Origin: JANWXD01 sp037446115
Lineage (GTDB): Bacteria > Acidobacteriota > Terriglobia > Bryobacterales > Bryobacteraceae
Assembly: GCA_037446115.1 (NCBI GenBank)
Contig: JBBIJF010000007.1
Location: 62,001-126,000 of the forward strand
DNA length: 64,000 nucleotides
Direction: 5' to 3'
Part shown: piece after piece, positions 27,254 through 35,458 of the stretch
Position numbering within the stretch: position 1 is the first letter of the stretch
Layout: every line of letters begins with the position of its first letter
Position numbers and translations under genes: made by a program
The notes under the pieces: generated by a model
Told to the model about the DNA's origin: nothing
Database searches by the model: none
Seen by the model: only the letters and a program-made list of their open reading frames with translations

Positions 27254-27937
27254 CTACGGCGTCTGGGGGCGACGATCCGGTTCAGCGCCAGGTAAAGCCA
27301 GTCGCAGACCCCGCTCGCGGTTCCGCTCGAGCGTGCGCTCGCGGTCGAAGCGTTCCAGGGCGGCCGAACGCCGGCGCCCGGAGGCGTCAATCCAGTTCAC
27401 GGCTCCGCCATGAACCCACACCGCGACGGCCGACTCCGCGGAACCGTCGGTGAACACAAGGACGAAAGTCGCTGGTTTTTCCTCCGCGGGCTGCGGTTCC
27501 GCCGCCCTGTATTCGTGCATCACGGACCTGGCCGGCTCGGCGCGCGGCGGCTGTGGCGGTTCAGCCGGCGCTTGCTGGACGACCACGACCGTCGCAGGGG
27601 CGGGATAAGCGTAGGGCGTCACCACTTGCGGGACCCACGGCAGGAAGAAGGGGAACAGAGAACCCTGGAGCCGCGGTCGGAACACGCGGCGCGGGAATCC
27701 TTGCGCCGTCGGAGCTCCAAAAGGAGGAATCGGCGCAACGGCAGGCAAGCTCACCTCCGGAGCGCCGAGCGCCGGCGTCTCGAAGGATCCCAGCCGACTT
27801 TGGCCCGCCACGATCAAACCGTGCCCGCCCCCGCTGCCCATCCCGGGCGAGGGAAATCTGACCACCCCATGCCGCTGGGCGTAAGCCTCCCATGGCAACA
27901 CCCCCAGCAGCGCTAGAATGACCGACTGCCTCCTCAC
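27254..27937 (-). CDS. secreted Pro-rich hypothetical protein
   Basis: A 227-residue protein from GTG 27937, supported by GGAGAGG upstream and a signal-peptide-like N-terminus (RRQSVILALLGVLPWEAYAQ, cleavage likely after AYA). The middle is low-complexity and rich in Pro, Gly and Ala. The last 90 residues contain a small domain (FVLVFTDGSAESAVAVWVHG, AVNWIDASGRRRS) ending in a charged ERNRERG stretch. I recognise this C-terminal pattern only as a recurring Acidobacterial hypothetical domain. No enzymatic motif is visible. It follows the molybdate transporter by 38 bp on the same strand. A much longer reading frame upstream in the same phase is a shadow of that transporter. Confidence 0.7.
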   Translation of the reverse strand: MRRQSVILALLGVLPWEAYAQRHGVVRFPSPGMGSGGGHGLIVAGQSRLGSFETPALGAPEVSLPAVAPIPPFGAPTAQGFPRRVFRPRLQGSLFPFFLPWVPQVVTPYAYPAPATVVVVQQAPAEPPQPPRAEPARSVMHEYRAAEPQPAEEKPATFVLVFTDGSAESAVAVWVHGGAVNWIDASGRRRSAALERFDRERTLERNRERGLRLALPGAEPDRRPQTP

Positions 27938-27975
27938 GCTCGCCCCTCTCCGATATACACCGGTACCGTCCGGTC

Positions 27976-29139
27976 TCACAGCCGGATCCAGCCGCGCCGG
28001 CAGAGCGGCACGAGAAACACGCCCACAAGGAGACCGATTACGTATCCGTACGGCAGGTAGACCGCGACCAAGCCCACGAGGACGGCGATCAAAAACGAGG
28101 GGCGGTCGTTCGAGAGATCGCGGACGAGAGCGGCCATGGTGAGTCCTTCGAACAGCAACAGCACGCCGAGTACCGGCATGGGGAAGACCCGGACCACTTG
28201 ATCGAAACCGGGGCTGAAGAACAAGCCCAGGATCAGGTACAGGGATCCGTAGATCACCACTGAGCCGCCTGTCCGTCCGCCGAAAGCATAGTGCCCGGCC
28301 AGCCCGCCCGAGCCGTGGCAGGTCGGCACCCCGCCGAAGAACGGGTTGATCAGATTCATGGCCGAGTAAGTGAGTGCGATGCGGCGCGCGGTCAGCCTGC
28401 GTTCCGGGAAAAAGTCCTCGACGATCTGGCGCGTGGCGAGAACCGAATTGGCGATCGAAAGCGGAAGCTGCGGGAGGGCCAGCAGGAGGAAGCCCGCCCA
28501 GATTTCGGACCACGACGGAACGTGAAGCCGGGGCAGGCCGAAACCGGCGGCATGGGCCAGAACCTCCGGCCCCAGCCGGAAGGCGAAGGCGTAGGCCGCT
28601 CCCATCAACACCAGTACGACGGCAGCCGGGATCCGGCGCCGCCCCATGAGGGCCACCGCCACCACGAATCCGACAGCCGCCAGCACCAGACCGGCCTTTC
28701 CGTCTGCGCGCATGTACTCGCGGAGGGCGATACCGGCCAGCTGCAGCCCCAGACCGAGTTGGATACCGCGCACCACAGGCTTGGGCACCGCACGTGCGAT
28801 CCATTCGATCAGCCCGCTCACGGAGAGGAACAGCATGGTCAGGCCGATCGCCAATCCGCCGCCCAGGAGCGTGGCGGCCGGAAGCTTCTGCGCGATCACC
28901 AACGCAGCCATGGCCTTCAGCGGCTGCACGGCCATGGGCATGCGGTAGACCACGCCCGTCAGAATTTGCATCGCGCCGAAAAGGATCAGGGCGCCCGCAG
29001 GGTCCAGACGGGCAGCCAGGATGACGCCCACCAGCAGGGGAAGGTCGGTGCCCAGGTCGCCGAAGGCGCCGGACCACTCGTTGCGGCCGAACCGCAGCGC
29101 GGGCTTTCGCGGCGAAGAAACCGTGGCGGCAGCGCTCAA
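27976..29139 (-). CDS. MOT1-type molybdate transporter (SulP-related)
   Basis: A 387-residue protein with about ten membrane helices. FGDLGTDLPLLVGVI at the N-terminus and PFFGGVPTCHGSGGLAGHY followed by FGGRTGGS are the two signature blocks of MOT1 molybdate permeases, which lack the STAS domain of ordinary sulfate transporters. The protein ends right after the last helix, so no STAS domain is present. It would supply molybdate for the molybdopterin enzyme at the left edge of the window, 20 kb away. It is divergent from the sirtuin gene (66 bp gap). Confidence 0.87.
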   Translation of the reverse strand: MSAAATVSSPRKPALRFGRNEWSGAFGDLGTDLPLLVGVILAARLDPAGALILFGAMQILTGVVYRMPMAVQPLKAMAALVIAQKLPAATLLGGGLAIGLTMLFLSVSGLIEWIARAVPKPVVRGIQLGLGLQLAGIALREYMRADGKAGLVLAAVGFVVAVALMGRRRIPAAVVLVLMGAAYAFAFRLGPEVLAHAAGFGLPRLHVPSWSEIWAGFLLLALPQLPLSIANSVLATRQIVEDFFPERRLTARRIALTYSAMNLINPFFGGVPTCHGSGGLAGHYAFGGRTGGSVVIYGSLYLILGLFFSPGFDQVVRVFPMPVLGVLLLFEGLTMAALVRDLSNDRPSFLIAVLVGLVAVYLPYGYVIGLLVGVFLVPLCRRGWIRL

Positions 29140-29205
29140 ATTCAGGCTCCTCGAACGGCCGCGCGCGCCTGCGGGGTCGTGCGCGACTTAGTACCATGGT
29201 AGTCT

Positions 29206-29916
29206 GTGCAGCAGGCGCGGAAGTGGCTGCGTGATGCTGCCTCCGTCGTGGTGCTTACCGGCGCCGGCATCTCAGCGGAGAGCGGCGTGCCCACCTTCCG
29301 CGGCAGCGGAGGCTTGTGGCGAAACTGGCGGCCGGAAGATCTCGCAACACCGGAAGCGTTCGCCCGCGACCCCGAGCTGGTCTGGCAATGGTATGACTGG
29401 CGGCGTTCCCTGATCGCCCGGGCTCAACCGAATCCGGGGCACCGGGCGCTGGCGGAACTGGAGCGCCGCAAGCGGGAGTTCCTGCTGGTCACGCAGAATG
29501 TGGACGGGCTGCATGAGCGGGCCGGCAGCCGCCGCATGGTCAAGCTGCACGGCGACATCTGGATGGTGCGCTGCACGGCCTGCGGCACCCGGCAGCGGGA
29601 TGAGCGGGTGCCGCTGCCGGAGCTGCCGCCGCGTTGCAGCTGCGGCGGACTCCTTCGGCCGGATGTGGTCTGGTTCGGTGAACCTCTTCCCGCCGGAGCC
29701 TGGACCGAGGCGGAAACCGCGGCGCGCTCGGCCGGTGTCATGCTGGTGGTGGGCACCTCCGCCGCCGTCTATCCGGCTGCGGGACTGGCGCCCCTTGGCA
29801 AGGCGGCCGGAGCCCGTCTGATTGAAATCAACGTGGACGAGACACCACTGTCGAAATGGGCGGATTGCTCGCTGCGCGGCAAGGCGGCGGAACTGTTGCC
29901 CCGGTTGATCGAATGA
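29206..29916 (+). CDS. cobB: sirtuin, NAD-dependent protein deacylase
   Basis: A 236-residue protein from GTG 29206. GAGISAESGVPTFRG is the NAD-binding signature, QNVDGLHERAG the catalytic block, and KLHGDIW holds the general-base His. A zinc ribbon is formed by CTACG and the CSCGG segment about 27 residues later. WYDWRR in the acyl pocket resembles the Tyr/Arg pair of class III (SIRT5-like) enzymes that prefer succinyl or malonyl lysine. It probably regulates metabolic enzymes through lysine acylation. It overlaps larC by ATGA. Confidence 0.94.
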   Translation: MQQARKWLRDAASVVVLTGAGISAESGVPTFRGSGGLWRNWRPEDLATPEAFARDPELVWQWYDWRRSLIARAQPNPGHRALAELERRKREFLLVTQNVDGLHERAGSRRMVKLHGDIWMVRCTACGTRQRDERVPLPELPPRCSCGGLLRPDVVWFGEPLPAGAWTEAETAARSAGVMLVVGTSAAVYPAAGLAPLGKAAGARLIEINVDETPLSKWADCSLRGKAAELLPRLIE

Positions 29917-31067
29917 AAATCTGTTACTTGGATGCGTTTTCGGGAATTAGCGGCGACATGCTCGTAGGCGCCCTCGCCGACGCAGGTGCACCCCAGGATG
30001 CGCTCGTGGACGGGCTGCATTCGCTGGGACTCGGCGCCTCCTACGAGTTCACCCGCACCAAGCGTGCCGGAATCTGCGCCACAAAGTTTCACGTCAAGGG
30101 CGGTGAAAGTTCCAAGCATCGCCATCTGCATCACATCCTGGAGATCCTGGACAAGGCTCCGTTATCCGACCGCGTGCGGCGCGATGCGGCGGCCGTGTTC
30201 CGAAGACTCGGCGAAGCGGAGGCCGGCGTGCACGGCCTTCCCCTCGAGAAGGTCCATTTTCATGAGGTGGGCGCCGTGGATTCGATTGCGGATATTGTCG
30301 GGGCCTGTCTGGGCTTCGCGCTGCTGGGTATCGAGCAGGTGTTCTGCTCTCCGGTCAACGTCGGCCGCGGCACGGTAGACACCGAGCACGGCACGCTGCC
30401 CGTTCCCGCGCCGGCCACTGCGGAACTGCTCCGCGGCAAGCCGGTGTACGCGCACGGCCCGGAGGCGGAACTGACCACTCCCACCGGGGCGGCTCTGGCG
30501 GCGACGCTCGCGCAGGACTTCGGCCCCATGCCGCCCATGCGACTGCACGCCACCGGCTACGGCGCCGGGACTCGCGATTTTCCCGGACAGCCCAACGTGC
30601 TCCGCGTGCTGACGGGCGAAGCCTCGCGGGCCACGGAAGCCACTACGGTCGCCCTGATCGAGGCCAACCTGGATGACGCCAGCCCGGAAGTACTCGGGTA
30701 TGCCACCGAGCGGCTGCTCGAAGCGGGGGCTCTCGACGTTGCGCTGGCGCCGCTGGTGATGAAAAAGGGGCGCCCGGGAACCTTACTGCAGGTCGTTGCC
30801 AGGCCGGAGGACCGCGAGCGGCTGGCCGCCATCGTTTTCGCGGAAACCACGACGCTCGGCGTGCGGTGGTGGACGGCGGAACGCCGCGTGCAGGAGCGGC
30901 GCTGGGTGGACGTGGATACGCGCTACGGCAGAGTGCGCATCAAGGTTGGGGAAAGCACCTGGGCCCCCGAATACGAGGACTGCCGCCGCCTGGCGCGAGA
31001 GGCCGGCGTGCCGCTCAAGGACGTGCTCGCCGAAGCCGGCTTCGCTTACCTGAAGATCCAACGATGA
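29913..31067 (+). CDS. larC: LarC-like nickel-pincer cofactor nickel chelatase
   Basis: A 384-residue protein from ATG 29913. It begins MKICYLDAFSGISGDM, the family signature. A His-rich run (KHRHLHHILEIL) and HFHEVGAVDSIADI follow, and DDASPEVLGYATERL marks the C-terminal CTP-binding domain. LarC inserts nickel into the pincer nucleotide cofactor of lactate racemase-type enzymes. No larA, larB or larE is in the window, so the target enzyme must be encoded elsewhere. It overlaps both neighbours (sirtuin and metG) by ATGA. Confidence 0.92.
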   Translation: MKICYLDAFSGISGDMLVGALADAGAPQDALVDGLHSLGLGASYEFTRTKRAGICATKFHVKGGESSKHRHLHHILEILDKAPLSDRVRRDAAAVFRRLGEAEAGVHGLPLEKVHFHEVGAVDSIADIVGACLGFALLGIEQVFCSPVNVGRGTVDTEHGTLPVPAPATAELLRGKPVYAHGPEAELTTPTGAALAATLAQDFGPMPPMRLHATGYGAGTRDFPGQPNVLRVLTGEASRATEATTVALIEANLDDASPEVLGYATERLLEAGALDVALAPLVMKKGRPGTLLQVVARPEDRERLAAIVFAETTTLGVRWWTAERRVQERRWVDVDTRYGRVRIKVGESTWAPEYEDCRRLAREAGVPLKDVLAEAGFAYLKIQR

Positions 31068-32992
31068 AATACTATCTGACAACGCCCATTTACTATGTGA
31101 ACGCGGCGCCCCACATCGGACACGCCTACACGACCATCGTGGCCGATACGATCAAACGCTTCAAGCGCATGCAGGGCTACGACGTCGTGTTGACGACCGG
31201 TACCGACGAGCACGGCCAGAAGGTGGAGCGCGCCGCGCGCGCCGCCGGCAAGTCGCCTCAGGAATTCACCGATCTGATCGCAGCGGAGTTCCGCCGGCAG
31301 TGGGAGGTGCTGGGACTGGCCGTGGATCGGTTTCAGCGCACCTCCGATCCCAAGCACCACCGCGCCGTTCAGCGTTTGTTCGCCCTGTGCCGGGACAACG
31401 GATACATCGAGAAGGGCTCCTATACCGGACAGTATTGTTTCTTCGACGAGCTGTACGCCAGCGAGGCCGGCCCGGGAGATCCCTGCCCGGAGTGCGGAAG
31501 GCCGACCGAGACTGTGACGGAGGAGAACCTGTTCTTTAAACTGTCGGCCTTCCGGGAACGGCTCCTGCGGCTGTACGAAGAGCAGCCCGACTTCATCCGG
31601 CCGGCCTCGCGCCGCAACGAGGTGATCGCCTTCGTCGCCCGCGGGCTGAGTGACTTATCCATCAGCCGGACCACCATCAAGTGGGGCATCCCCGTGCCCG
31701 GCGAGCCGGCGCATGTCTTCTACGTCTGGTTCGACGCGCTGACCACCTACATGAGCGCCGTCGAGGGCGAAGATTTGTGGCCCGCCGATCTGCACCTGAT
31801 CGGTAAAGAGATTCTGCGCTTCCACGCCGTCTACTGGCCGGCCTTCCTGATGGCGGCGGGTCTGCCCCTGCCCAGGCAGGTGTTTGCGCACGGCTGGCTG
31901 CTGTTCGAGCAGGAAAAGATGAGTAAGTCCCGCGGCAACATCGTGCGCGCCACCCCGATCGCCCAGGTGGCTGGCGCCGACGCCCTGCGCTACTTCCTGC
32001 TGCGCGAAGTGGTCTTCGGCCAGGACGGCAGCTTCAGCTATGACGCTTTGGTGAGCCGGTTTAACGCCGATCTGGCCAACGGGCTCGGCAACCTCGCCAG
32101 CCGCACGCTCACGATGATCCGCCAGTACGCGAACGGAACCGTTCCGCCGCCGGCCGGCAACTCGGCGGCCATCGCGGAGGCGGCGCGGCAGGCGATCGCC
32201 TCGGCCCTCGCCGCGTTCGACAATTTCGAGTTTTCGCGCGGCCTGGAGGCGGTCTGGTCGTTGCTCGGCGCAACGGATAAGTACCTTGTCGAGCGGGCGC
32301 CATGGATTCTGGCGCGCAAGAGCGATCCTGCTTCGCAGACCCTGCTCGGCGACACACTGTATACGGCGGCAGAAGTGCTCCGGATTGCCGCGGTGTTGCT
32401 TGCGCCCGTGTTGCCCGCTGCGACGGCGAAACTTTGGGCCCAGCTGGGCATGCGGGAGCCGCTGGAAACAACCCGGCTCGCGGACCTTACCTGGGGCCAG
32501 CTCCCGCCCGGACAAGCCGTGGGGCCGGTGGAGGCCATCTTCCCGCGTCTGGATCCGGCTGCGGCGGTCCGCCAGATGCGCGAGCTCGAAGAACGGGAGC
32601 TCGAGCGGCAGGCCGCCTTGCTCGGACAGACGAAGCCCGCGGTCCCGACCGCCCCGGTCGCGGAACGGATCAGCATTGACGATTTCGCCAAAGTGGATCT
32701 TCGGGTGGGGCAGGTGCTTGCCGCCGAACCGGTGAAGGGGACCGACAAGCTGCTGCATTTGACGATTGACATCGGCGAAACCAAACCGCGAAGCATTGTC
32801 GCGGGGATTGCGGGCGCCTACGCACCTAGCCAGCTGCTGGGACGAAAGGTGGTCGTGGTGGCCAACCTGGAACCACGCAAGCTGCGCGGCATCCCTTCGG
32901 AAGGCATGGTCGTGGCAGCCACCGCAGAAGACGGGCGGCCGGTGCTGGCCGGTTTTCTCGAAGACGTGCCTGTGGGGTCGCGCCTCAAGTGA
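31064..32992 (+). CDS. metG: methionyl-tRNA synthetase with C-terminal tRNA-binding domain
   Basis: A 642-residue class I aminoacyl-tRNA synthetase. PHIGHAY is the HIGH motif and KMSKSRGN the KMSKS loop. A zinc-knuckle segment is seen at CPECGRP. Residues about 535-642 (ISIDDFAKVDLRVGQVL to the end) form an EMAPII/Arc1p-like OB-fold tRNA-binding module found at the C-terminus of many MetRS. ATG 31064 overlaps the larC stop. No T-box or SAM riboswitch precedes it, as it has no leader of its own. Confidence 0.97.
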   Translation: MKYYLTTPIYYVNAAPHIGHAYTTIVADTIKRFKRMQGYDVVLTTGTDEHGQKVERAARAAGKSPQEFTDLIAAEFRRQWEVLGLAVDRFQRTSDPKHHRAVQRLFALCRDNGYIEKGSYTGQYCFFDELYASEAGPGDPCPECGRPTETVTEENLFFKLSAFRERLLRLYEEQPDFIRPASRRNEVIAFVARGLSDLSISRTTIKWGIPVPGEPAHVFYVWFDALTTYMSAVEGEDLWPADLHLIGKEILRFHAVYWPAFLMAAGLPLPRQVFAHGWLLFEQEKMSKSRGNIVRATPIAQVAGADALRYFLLREVVFGQDGSFSYDALVSRFNADLANGLGNLASRTLTMIRQYANGTVPPPAGNSAAIAEAARQAIASALAAFDNFEFSRGLEAVWSLLGATDKYLVERAPWILARKSDPASQTLLGDTLYTAAEVLRIAAVLLAPVLPAATAKLWAQLGMREPLETTRLADLTWGQLPPGQAVGPVEAIFPRLDPAAAVRQMRELEERELERQAALLGQTKPAVPTAPVAERISIDDFAKVDLRVGQVLAAEPVKGTDKLLHLTIDIGETKPRSIVAGIAGAYAPSQLLGRKVVVVANLEPRKLRGIPSEGMVVAATAEDGRPVLAGFLEDVPVGSRLK

Positions 32993-33783
32993 TGCTGGTG
33001 GATTCGCACTGTCATCTCGATGACCGCCAGTTTGACCCGGACCGCGAGGACGTCATCCGCCGCGCGATCCAAGCGGGCGTCAGCAGCATGCTCGCCATTG
33101 GAACCGGCGAGGGGCCGCCGGATCTGGAAGCGGGCATCCGTCTGGCCGAGGCTTTCCCGCAGATCTGGGCCACAGTGGGCGTCCACCCGCACGATGCCCG
33201 GAAGGCCACGCCCGACACATGGCGGCGCATGCGCGAACTGCTTTCTCATCCCAAAGTGGTCGCGGTCGGGGAAATCGGCCTGGATTATTACTACGACAAC
33301 TCACCGCGCCAGACGCAGCGCGCGGTTTTCCTCACGCAACTCGAGCTCGCCGCCGAAGCGCGCAAGCCCGTGATCATCCACACCCGGGAGGCCTGGGAGG
33401 ACACGCTGAGCTTGCTCCGGACCCACTGGGCGCGGGCCGGCTTGGGCGGCGTCTTCCACTGCTTTTCCGGCGGACCTGCCGAAGCGCGGCAGGCGCTGGC
33501 GCTCGGATTCTGCCTGGGTTTCGGCGGAATCGTCACATTTCCCAAAGCGGAGGCCGTTCGCGAGGCGGCCCGGGCGGTTCCCTCCGACAGGATCCTGCTG
33601 GAGACGGACGCACCGTACCTGGCGCCCGTGCCCCACCGCGGCAAGCGCAACGAGCCCGCCTTCCTGCTGGAGACGGCCCGGACACTGGCGGCGGTGCGCG
33701 GCGAGCCGCCGGAGACCCTGGCGGCCGCCACGACGCACAACTTTGAACGCCTGTGTTTGCCAGTCGCCGGTAGCCCAAAGTAA
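32992..33783 (+). CDS. tatD: TatD-family metal-dependent hydrolase / DNase
   Basis: A 263-residue TIM-barrel protein from ATG 32992, whose first base is the last base of the metG stop (TGATG). A GTG 3 nt earlier is the alternative. VDSHCHLDD supplies the first metal-binding His pair, GEIGLDYYYD the bridging Glu/Asp, IHTREAW a His, FHCFSGG another, and LLETDAPYL the final Asp. TatD proteins act as 3'-5' exonuclease or DNA-repair phosphodiesterases. They are commonly encoded beside metG, as here. Confidence 0.93.
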   Translation: MLVDSHCHLDDRQFDPDREDVIRRAIQAGVSSMLAIGTGEGPPDLEAGIRLAEAFPQIWATVGVHPHDARKATPDTWRRMRELLSHPKVVAVGEIGLDYYYDNSPRQTQRAVFLTQLELAAEARKPVIIHTREAWEDTLSLLRTHWARAGLGGVFHCFSGGPAEARQALALGFCLGFGGIVTFPKAEAVREAARAVPSDRILLETDAPYLAPVPHRGKRNEPAFLLETARTLAAVRGEPPETLAAATTHNFERLCLPVAGSPK

Positions 33784-33797
33784 ACTGGAACCATTCC

Positions 33798-34805
33798 ATG
33801 GAGACCGGCCGCCTAGGACAATCCCTGACCTCCCGGGAGCTGTTCGAGCTGGTGCAAGAGGACTTGCAGCGCGTGGAGGCGGAGATCGGTCTGGAGTCCG
33901 TTGCGTCCGTAGACGCCATTACCACCATCAACCGCTACCTGCACTCGAGCGGCGGCAAGCGCCTGCGTCCCACGTTGCTCCTGCTCGCCTCCCGCCTTGC
34001 GGGAAACGGCAACGGAGCTGAAAGCGCCATCCGCCTGGCGGCCGTCGTGGAAATGATCCACACCGCCACGCTGGTCCACGATGACGTCATTGACGTGGCG
34101 CAAACGCGGCGCGGCCGCCCGTCCACCAACGTCATCTGGGGCAACCACATCTCCGTGCTGGCGGGCGACTGGCTCTACATGCAGGCTTTCCAGGTGGCCC
34201 TCCGCGAGCGCAGCTTCCAGGTGCTGGATATCTTGATCGCCCTGACTCAGATGATGGTCGAAGGAGAGCTGCTGCAACTGGAACGCATCGGTTCCCTTCA
34301 CGTCACCGAAGCGGATTACATGGATTTGGTGGACCGCAAGACCGCCAGCCTGTTTTCCGCCTGCGCACGTCTGGGAGCGCTCGTGGCGGGAGCCGACTCC
34401 GGCGTCGAGGAGAAACTGGCCGAATACGCCTGGAATCTGGGGATGGCCTTCCAGCTCGTGGACGATGTGCTGGATTTCACGGCGGCCGAGAGCGTCCTCG
34501 GCAAGCCGGTGGGCAGCGACCTGCGTGAGGGTAAGGTGACTCTCCCGCTCATCTACGCGCTGGAAGAGGCCGGCCCTGAAGAACGCCAACGCGTCGAGAG
34601 CATTCTTCGCGACCACAGCTACGAGCGAGTCCCCTTTGCCGAGGTCCTGGAGTTGATTCGCAGCCGCCGGGGGATCGAGCGCGCCATGGCCCGTGCCGAG
34701 GCCTTCACGGATACCGCCCGCCGGCTCATTAACGAGTTTCCCGACTCGCCCTACCAGAGGGCCCTGTACACGCTGACGGAACTCGTCACCGAACGCGATC
34801 ATTGA
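33798..34805 (+). CDS. long-chain polyprenyl diphosphate synthase
   Basis: A 335-residue all-alpha prenyltransferase. GGKRLRPTLLLLAS is the substrate-binding start, HDDVIDVAQTRRGRPS the first Asp-rich motif, and QLVDDVLDF the second. Small or branched residues before the first Asp motif indicate a long-chain product such as hepta- to nonaprenyl diphosphate, used for quinone side chains. Its stop codon lies inside the end of convergent nadD (7 bp overlap). A TAAACT hexamer 10 nt before ATG 33798 may give it a promoter of its own. Confidence 0.93.
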   Translation: METGRLGQSLTSRELFELVQEDLQRVEAEIGLESVASVDAITTINRYLHSSGGKRLRPTLLLLASRLAGNGNGAESAIRLAAVVEMIHTATLVHDDVIDVAQTRRGRPSTNVIWGNHISVLAGDWLYMQAFQVALRERSFQVLDILIALTQMMVEGELLQLERIGSLHVTEADYMDLVDRKTASLFSACARLGALVAGADSGVEEKLAEYAWNLGMAFQLVDDVLDFTAAESVLGKPVGSDLREGKVTLPLIYALEEAGPEERQRVESILRDHSYERVPFAEVLELIRSRRGIERAMARAEAFTDTARRLINEFPDSPYQRALYTLTELVTERDH

Positions 34806-35458
34806 TTCGCGCGGCCGTAGTAGCGCCGCACCAAGGGAACCACCGCAGCGGGAACCAGGTGCTCCCAAGGCTCGCCCGCCGCGATTCGCCGCCGCACTTC
34901 TGTGGCCGAGACTTCACTCAGATCCGTTTGGAGCGGCAAAGGCCGAACGCGATCGGCGAATTCCGGCGGCGGCACATAACGCCCCTGGCGGTCGGCTACG
35001 GCGAGCTCAAACTCCGAAAGCATTTGCCGGACGGCATCCGGGCGGCCGTAGTCCCAGTTCATGAAGCGCTCGGCTGCATCACGGCCGCACAGAAAGATGA
35101 GCCGGGGGCCGGGTCCGTACGCGTCGCGGCACTCGCGTGCGATCTCGGCAAACAGGCCGTGCCGGCTTGCGGCTACCGCAAAGCGCGGTTCGTCGCCGGC
35201 GGCCGCCAGGAGCATTTCGAGACGTTCGGCAAAACCGACGCCCGAGAAAGTCTTGTGGGGCAACTCCTGCGGCAGCACCAGGAGCACTTCATCCGCAATC
35301 GCCAAACCGGCGCGCGCCAGCGCCAAGTGGGCCACGGTCGGCGGATGGAACGTGCCTGCCAGGATTGCAAGCCGCTCCGGGGTGCCTGCGGCGCGGCGGT
35401 AGAACTCCACGCCTCCATCTTGGCTGATCGCAACCTCTTTCGGGCAGAATGGATGCAT
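34799..35458 (-). CDS. nadD: nicotinate-nucleotide adenylyltransferase-like protein
   Basis: A 219-residue protein from ATG 35458. The nucleotidyltransferase signature appears as LAGTFHPPTVAHLALA, the NadD form of (T/S)xxxH, and the second motif as SATEVRRRIAAG (ISSTxxR type). FLCGRDAAERFMNWDYGR matches the NaMN-binding region. It would join ATP and nicotinate mononucleotide in NAD synthesis. About 32 residues precede the signature, longer than usual, so an internal GTG could be the true start. The assigned ATG overlaps head-to-head with the ATG of the neighbouring gene by two bases. Confidence 0.8.
   Translation of the reverse strand: MHPFCPKEVAISQDGGVEFYRRAAGTPERLAILAGTFHPPTVAHLALARAGLAIADEVLLVLPQELPHKTFSGVGFAERLEMLLAAAGDEPRFAVAASRHGLFAEIARECRDAYGPGPRLIFLCGRDAAERFMNWDYGRPDAVRQMLSEFELAVADRQGRYVPPPEFADRVRPLPLQTDLSEVSATEVRRRIAAGEPWEHLVPAAVVPLVRRYYGRANQ

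Noticed and set aside
27938..29197. Upstream part of a 647-codon minus-strand frame as an N-terminal extension of the secreted Pro-rich protein
   Set aside because: It lies entirely over the molybdate transporter in another frame. A GTG at 27937 with ribosome site and signal peptide explains the real gene.
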